Source: an uncultured Collinsella sp. (GTDB lineage Bacteria; Actinomycetota; Coriobacteriia; Coriobacteriales; Coriobacteriaceae). From it: a stretch of DNA of 26,469 nt. The stretch spans positions 1 to 26,469 of the forward strand of contig CALJCO010000108.1 of assembly GCA_938023905.1 (NCBI GenBank). Direction: 5' to 3'. The notes beneath the pieces were generated by a model that was not told the DNA's origin, made no database searches, and saw only the letters and a list, made by a program, of their open reading frames with translations. The position numbers were made by a program, and so were the translations under genes. Below are positions 25,013 through 26,469 of this stretch, piece after piece (within the stretch, counting starts at the first letter, position 1; each line of letters begins with the position of its first letter).

Positions 25013-26377
25013 ATGGCGATCACGCCCGCAGAAATCGCGGAAACCCGCGGCATGGTTGAGGAGCAGAACCTCGACATCAGGACCATCACCATGGGTGTTT
25101 CGCTCATGGGTTGCGGTGACGAGAACCTCGACCGCATGTGCACGAAGATCTACGACCACGTGACGCACACGGCTGAGCATCTGGTCGAGACCGCCGAGAA
25201 CCTCGAGCGCGAGTACGGTATCCCCATCGTCAACAAGCGCGTTTCCGTCACCCCGGTGGCCCAGATCGCCGCGTGCTGCAAGGATGAGGACCTCACCCCC
25301 ATCGCGCACGCCCTCGACCGCGCGGCCGAGACGCTCGGCATCGATTACCTGGGCGGCTTCTCCGCGCTCGTCCAGAAGGGCATCGGCGACGCCGACCGCC
25401 GCGTCATCCAGTCCATCCCCCAGGCGCTCGCCACCACGAGCCGCGTCTGCTCCAGCGTCAACGTCGCCAGCCTGCGCGCCGGCATCAACATGGATGCCGT
25501 GCTCATGGCCGCCCAGACCATCATCGATGCCGCTAAACTCACGGCCGACCAGGATTCCGTCGGCGCTTCCAAGTTTGTCTGCTTTGCCAACATGGTCGAG
25601 GACTCCCCGTTTATGGCGGGCGCCGTCCACGGCGGTGGCGAGGCCGACGCCGTCATCAACGTAGGCGTCTCGGGCCCCGGCGTTATGGCCGCAGCCCTGG
25701 AGACGCTGCCCGATTCCGCATCGATGATGGAGGTCGCCGAGAAGATCAAGCAGACCGCCTTTAAGATCACCCGTGCCGGCGAGCTCATGAGCCGCGAGGC
25801 CGCCCGTCGCCTGGGTGTCGAGAAGGGCATCGTCGACCTGTCGCTGGCGCCTACGCCTGCCATCGGCGATTCCGTTGCCCGCATCCTCGAGATCATCGGT
25901 GTTGGCACCTGCGGTGGCCCGGGCACGACCTGCGCACTCGCCATGCTCAACGATGCCGTCAAGAAGGGCGGCGTTATGGCCAGCTCCAGCGTGGGCGGTC
26001 TCTCCGGCGCTTTCATCCCCGTGTCCGAGGACGCCGGCATGATCGCCGCCGTCGAAGCCGGCGCGCTTTCGCTCGAGAAGCTCGAGGCCATGACTTGCGT
26101 GTGCTCCGTTGGCCTGGACATGATCGCCATCCCCGGCGACACCCCGGTCGAGACCATCGCCGGCATCATCGCCGACGAGATGGCCATCGGCGTCATCAAC
26201 AACAAGACGACGGCGGTGCGCATCATCCCCGCCATCGGCAAGGGCGTGGGCGACGCCGTCGAGTACGGCGGCCTGTTCGGCCGTGCGCCCATCATGCCGG
26301 TGAACCCCAACGCCGGCACCGTGCTTGCCCATCGCGGTGGACGCTTCCCGGCGCCGCTGAACTCGCTCAAGAACTAG
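25013..26377 (+). CDS. UPF0210 (DUF711) family protein
   Basis: This 454-residue soluble protein is full length for UPF0210, a conserved family of unknown function whose known structure resembles the pyruvate formate-lyase barrel. Recognisable blocks are RTITMGVSLMGCGDENL near the N-terminus and VNKRVSVTPVA. Further on are GGFSALVQKGI, SSVNVASLRAGINMDAV, the Gly-rich HGGGEADAVINVGVSGPGV and a C-terminal GLFGRAPIMPVN. No glycyl-radical motif near the C-terminus is evident, so radical chemistry is not implied. I chose the ATG at 25013, with AGGAG seven bases upstream, over an in-frame codon at 24956. In many Firmicutes the gene is paired with a small ACT-domain gene (UPF0237); none lies directly upstream here. 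It is separated from metH by a 108-bp spacer with its own likely promoter. Confidence 0.9.
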   Translation: MAITPAEIAETRGMVEEQNLDIRTITMGVSLMGCGDENLDRMCTKIYDHVTHTAEHLVETAENLEREYGIPIVNKRVSVTPVAQIAACCKDEDLTPIAHALDRAAETLGIDYLGGFSALVQKGIGDADRRVIQSIPQALATTSRVCSSVNVASLRAGINMDAVLMAAQTIIDAAKLTADQDSVGASKFVCFANMVEDSPFMAGAVHGGGEADAVINVGVSGPGVMAAALETLPDSASMMEVAEKIKQTAFKITRAGELMSREAARRLGVEKGIVDLSLAPTPAIGDSVARILEIIGVGTCGGPGTTCALAMLNDAVKKGGVMASSSVGGLSGAFIPVSEDAGMIAAVEAGALSLEKLEAMTCVCSVGLDMIAIPGDTPVETIAGIIADEMAIGVINNKTTAVRIIPAIGKGVGDAVEYGGLFGRAPIMPVNPNAGTVLAHRGGRFPAPLNSLKN

Positions 26378-26469
26378 CTGAGGGGGACTGGCGAGGAGCC
26401 CCGGGGAGGGCAAATATATAAGGTCGCCTGCTCGGACAGTCCTGGCTCGCACGGAGAGCACATTAAGTG
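26378..26469 (+). other. Right-edge spacer, possible leader of the next gene
   Basis: After the UPF0210 stop codon there is a GC-rich stretch with CCCCGGGG at 26400-26407, then an AT-rich AAATATATAAGG (about 26412-26423) that could be a -10 region. The remaining bases include TGCTC and GAGCA as a potential stem. This may be the 5' end of a structured leader or RNA that continues beyond the window. I cannot identify it. Confidence 0.3.

Noticed and set aside
21707..26461. Minus-strand open frame of 1584 residues
   Set aside because: It lies antisense to the MetH activation gene, metH and the UPF0210 gene, all with clear families and ribosome sites. Long antisense frames are common in GC-rich coding DNA.
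26412..26469. Possible start of RNase P RNA at the right edge
   Set aside because: GGACAGTCCTGGCTCGCACGG looks loosely like the conserved GGAAAGTCC-GGCTC region, but key bases differ and the rest of the molecule would lie outside the window.

Overview
The window looks like chromosomal DNA of a Gram-positive, GC-rich gut anaerobe of the class Coriobacteriia (Actinomycetota), most likely Collinsella or a close relative. This is inferred from base composition, strong AGGAG-type ribosome sites, a type III glutamine synthetase, a MurT/GatD peptidoglycan amidation enzyme, a B12 methionine synthase with a separate activation protein, and fermentative alcohol dehydrogenases. No marker gene that would fix the species is present. 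I see no CRISPR array, insertion sequence, phage gene or rRNA.

Layout. 1-218: no firm gene. 219-903: a small XRE-type regulator (-) divergent from a short, degenerate HAD-like protein (+), with a perfect 26-bp palindrome between them. 913-2384: DUF1648 membrane protein and the ATPase YchF (-). 2512-7825: a sugar module with a GH4 6-phospho-alpha-glucosidase and a PTS EIICB transporter (-), divergent from a zinc dehydrogenase and a GntR/UTRA regulator (+). Two near-identical operator-like palindromes lie in the divergent promoter region. 7957-12946: a redox block on the minus strand with a multi-cluster ferredoxin-like protein, two glycerol-dehydrogenase paralogues and an iron-type alcohol dehydrogenase, the last two genes each ending in a clear terminator.

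13447-17789: a plus-strand operon of two paralogous helical-repeat proteins, joined by an overlapping stop/start, followed by a 725-residue protein that joins MurT and GatD (lipid II isoglutaminyl synthase) in one chain. 17890-17966: tRNA-Glu(TTC) with its terminator and an odd inverted structure that repeats the T-arm. 18162-20249: type III glutamine synthetase (-). 20250-20675: a regulatory spacer with a 76-bp stem-loop. 20676-24904: metF, a stand-alone MetH activation-domain protein, and a three-domain MetH, making a folate-dependent methionine operon. 25013-26377: a UPF0210 (DUF711) protein. The last 90 bp may be the leader of a gene outside the window.

How the genes fit together. The sugar module would import and phosphorylate an alpha-glucoside, split it to glucose 6-phosphate and an aglycone, and possibly oxidise that aglycone if it is a polyol. 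The 8-13 kb block would recycle NAD(P)H by reducing carbonyls. Glutamine synthetase makes the glutamine used as nitrogen donor by MurT-GatD. The met operon makes methyl-THF and transfers the methyl group to homocysteine. The most unusual items are the MurT-GatD fusion with its coupled paralogue pair, the XRE/degenerate-HAD pair, and the GH4/PTS/dehydrogenase module.
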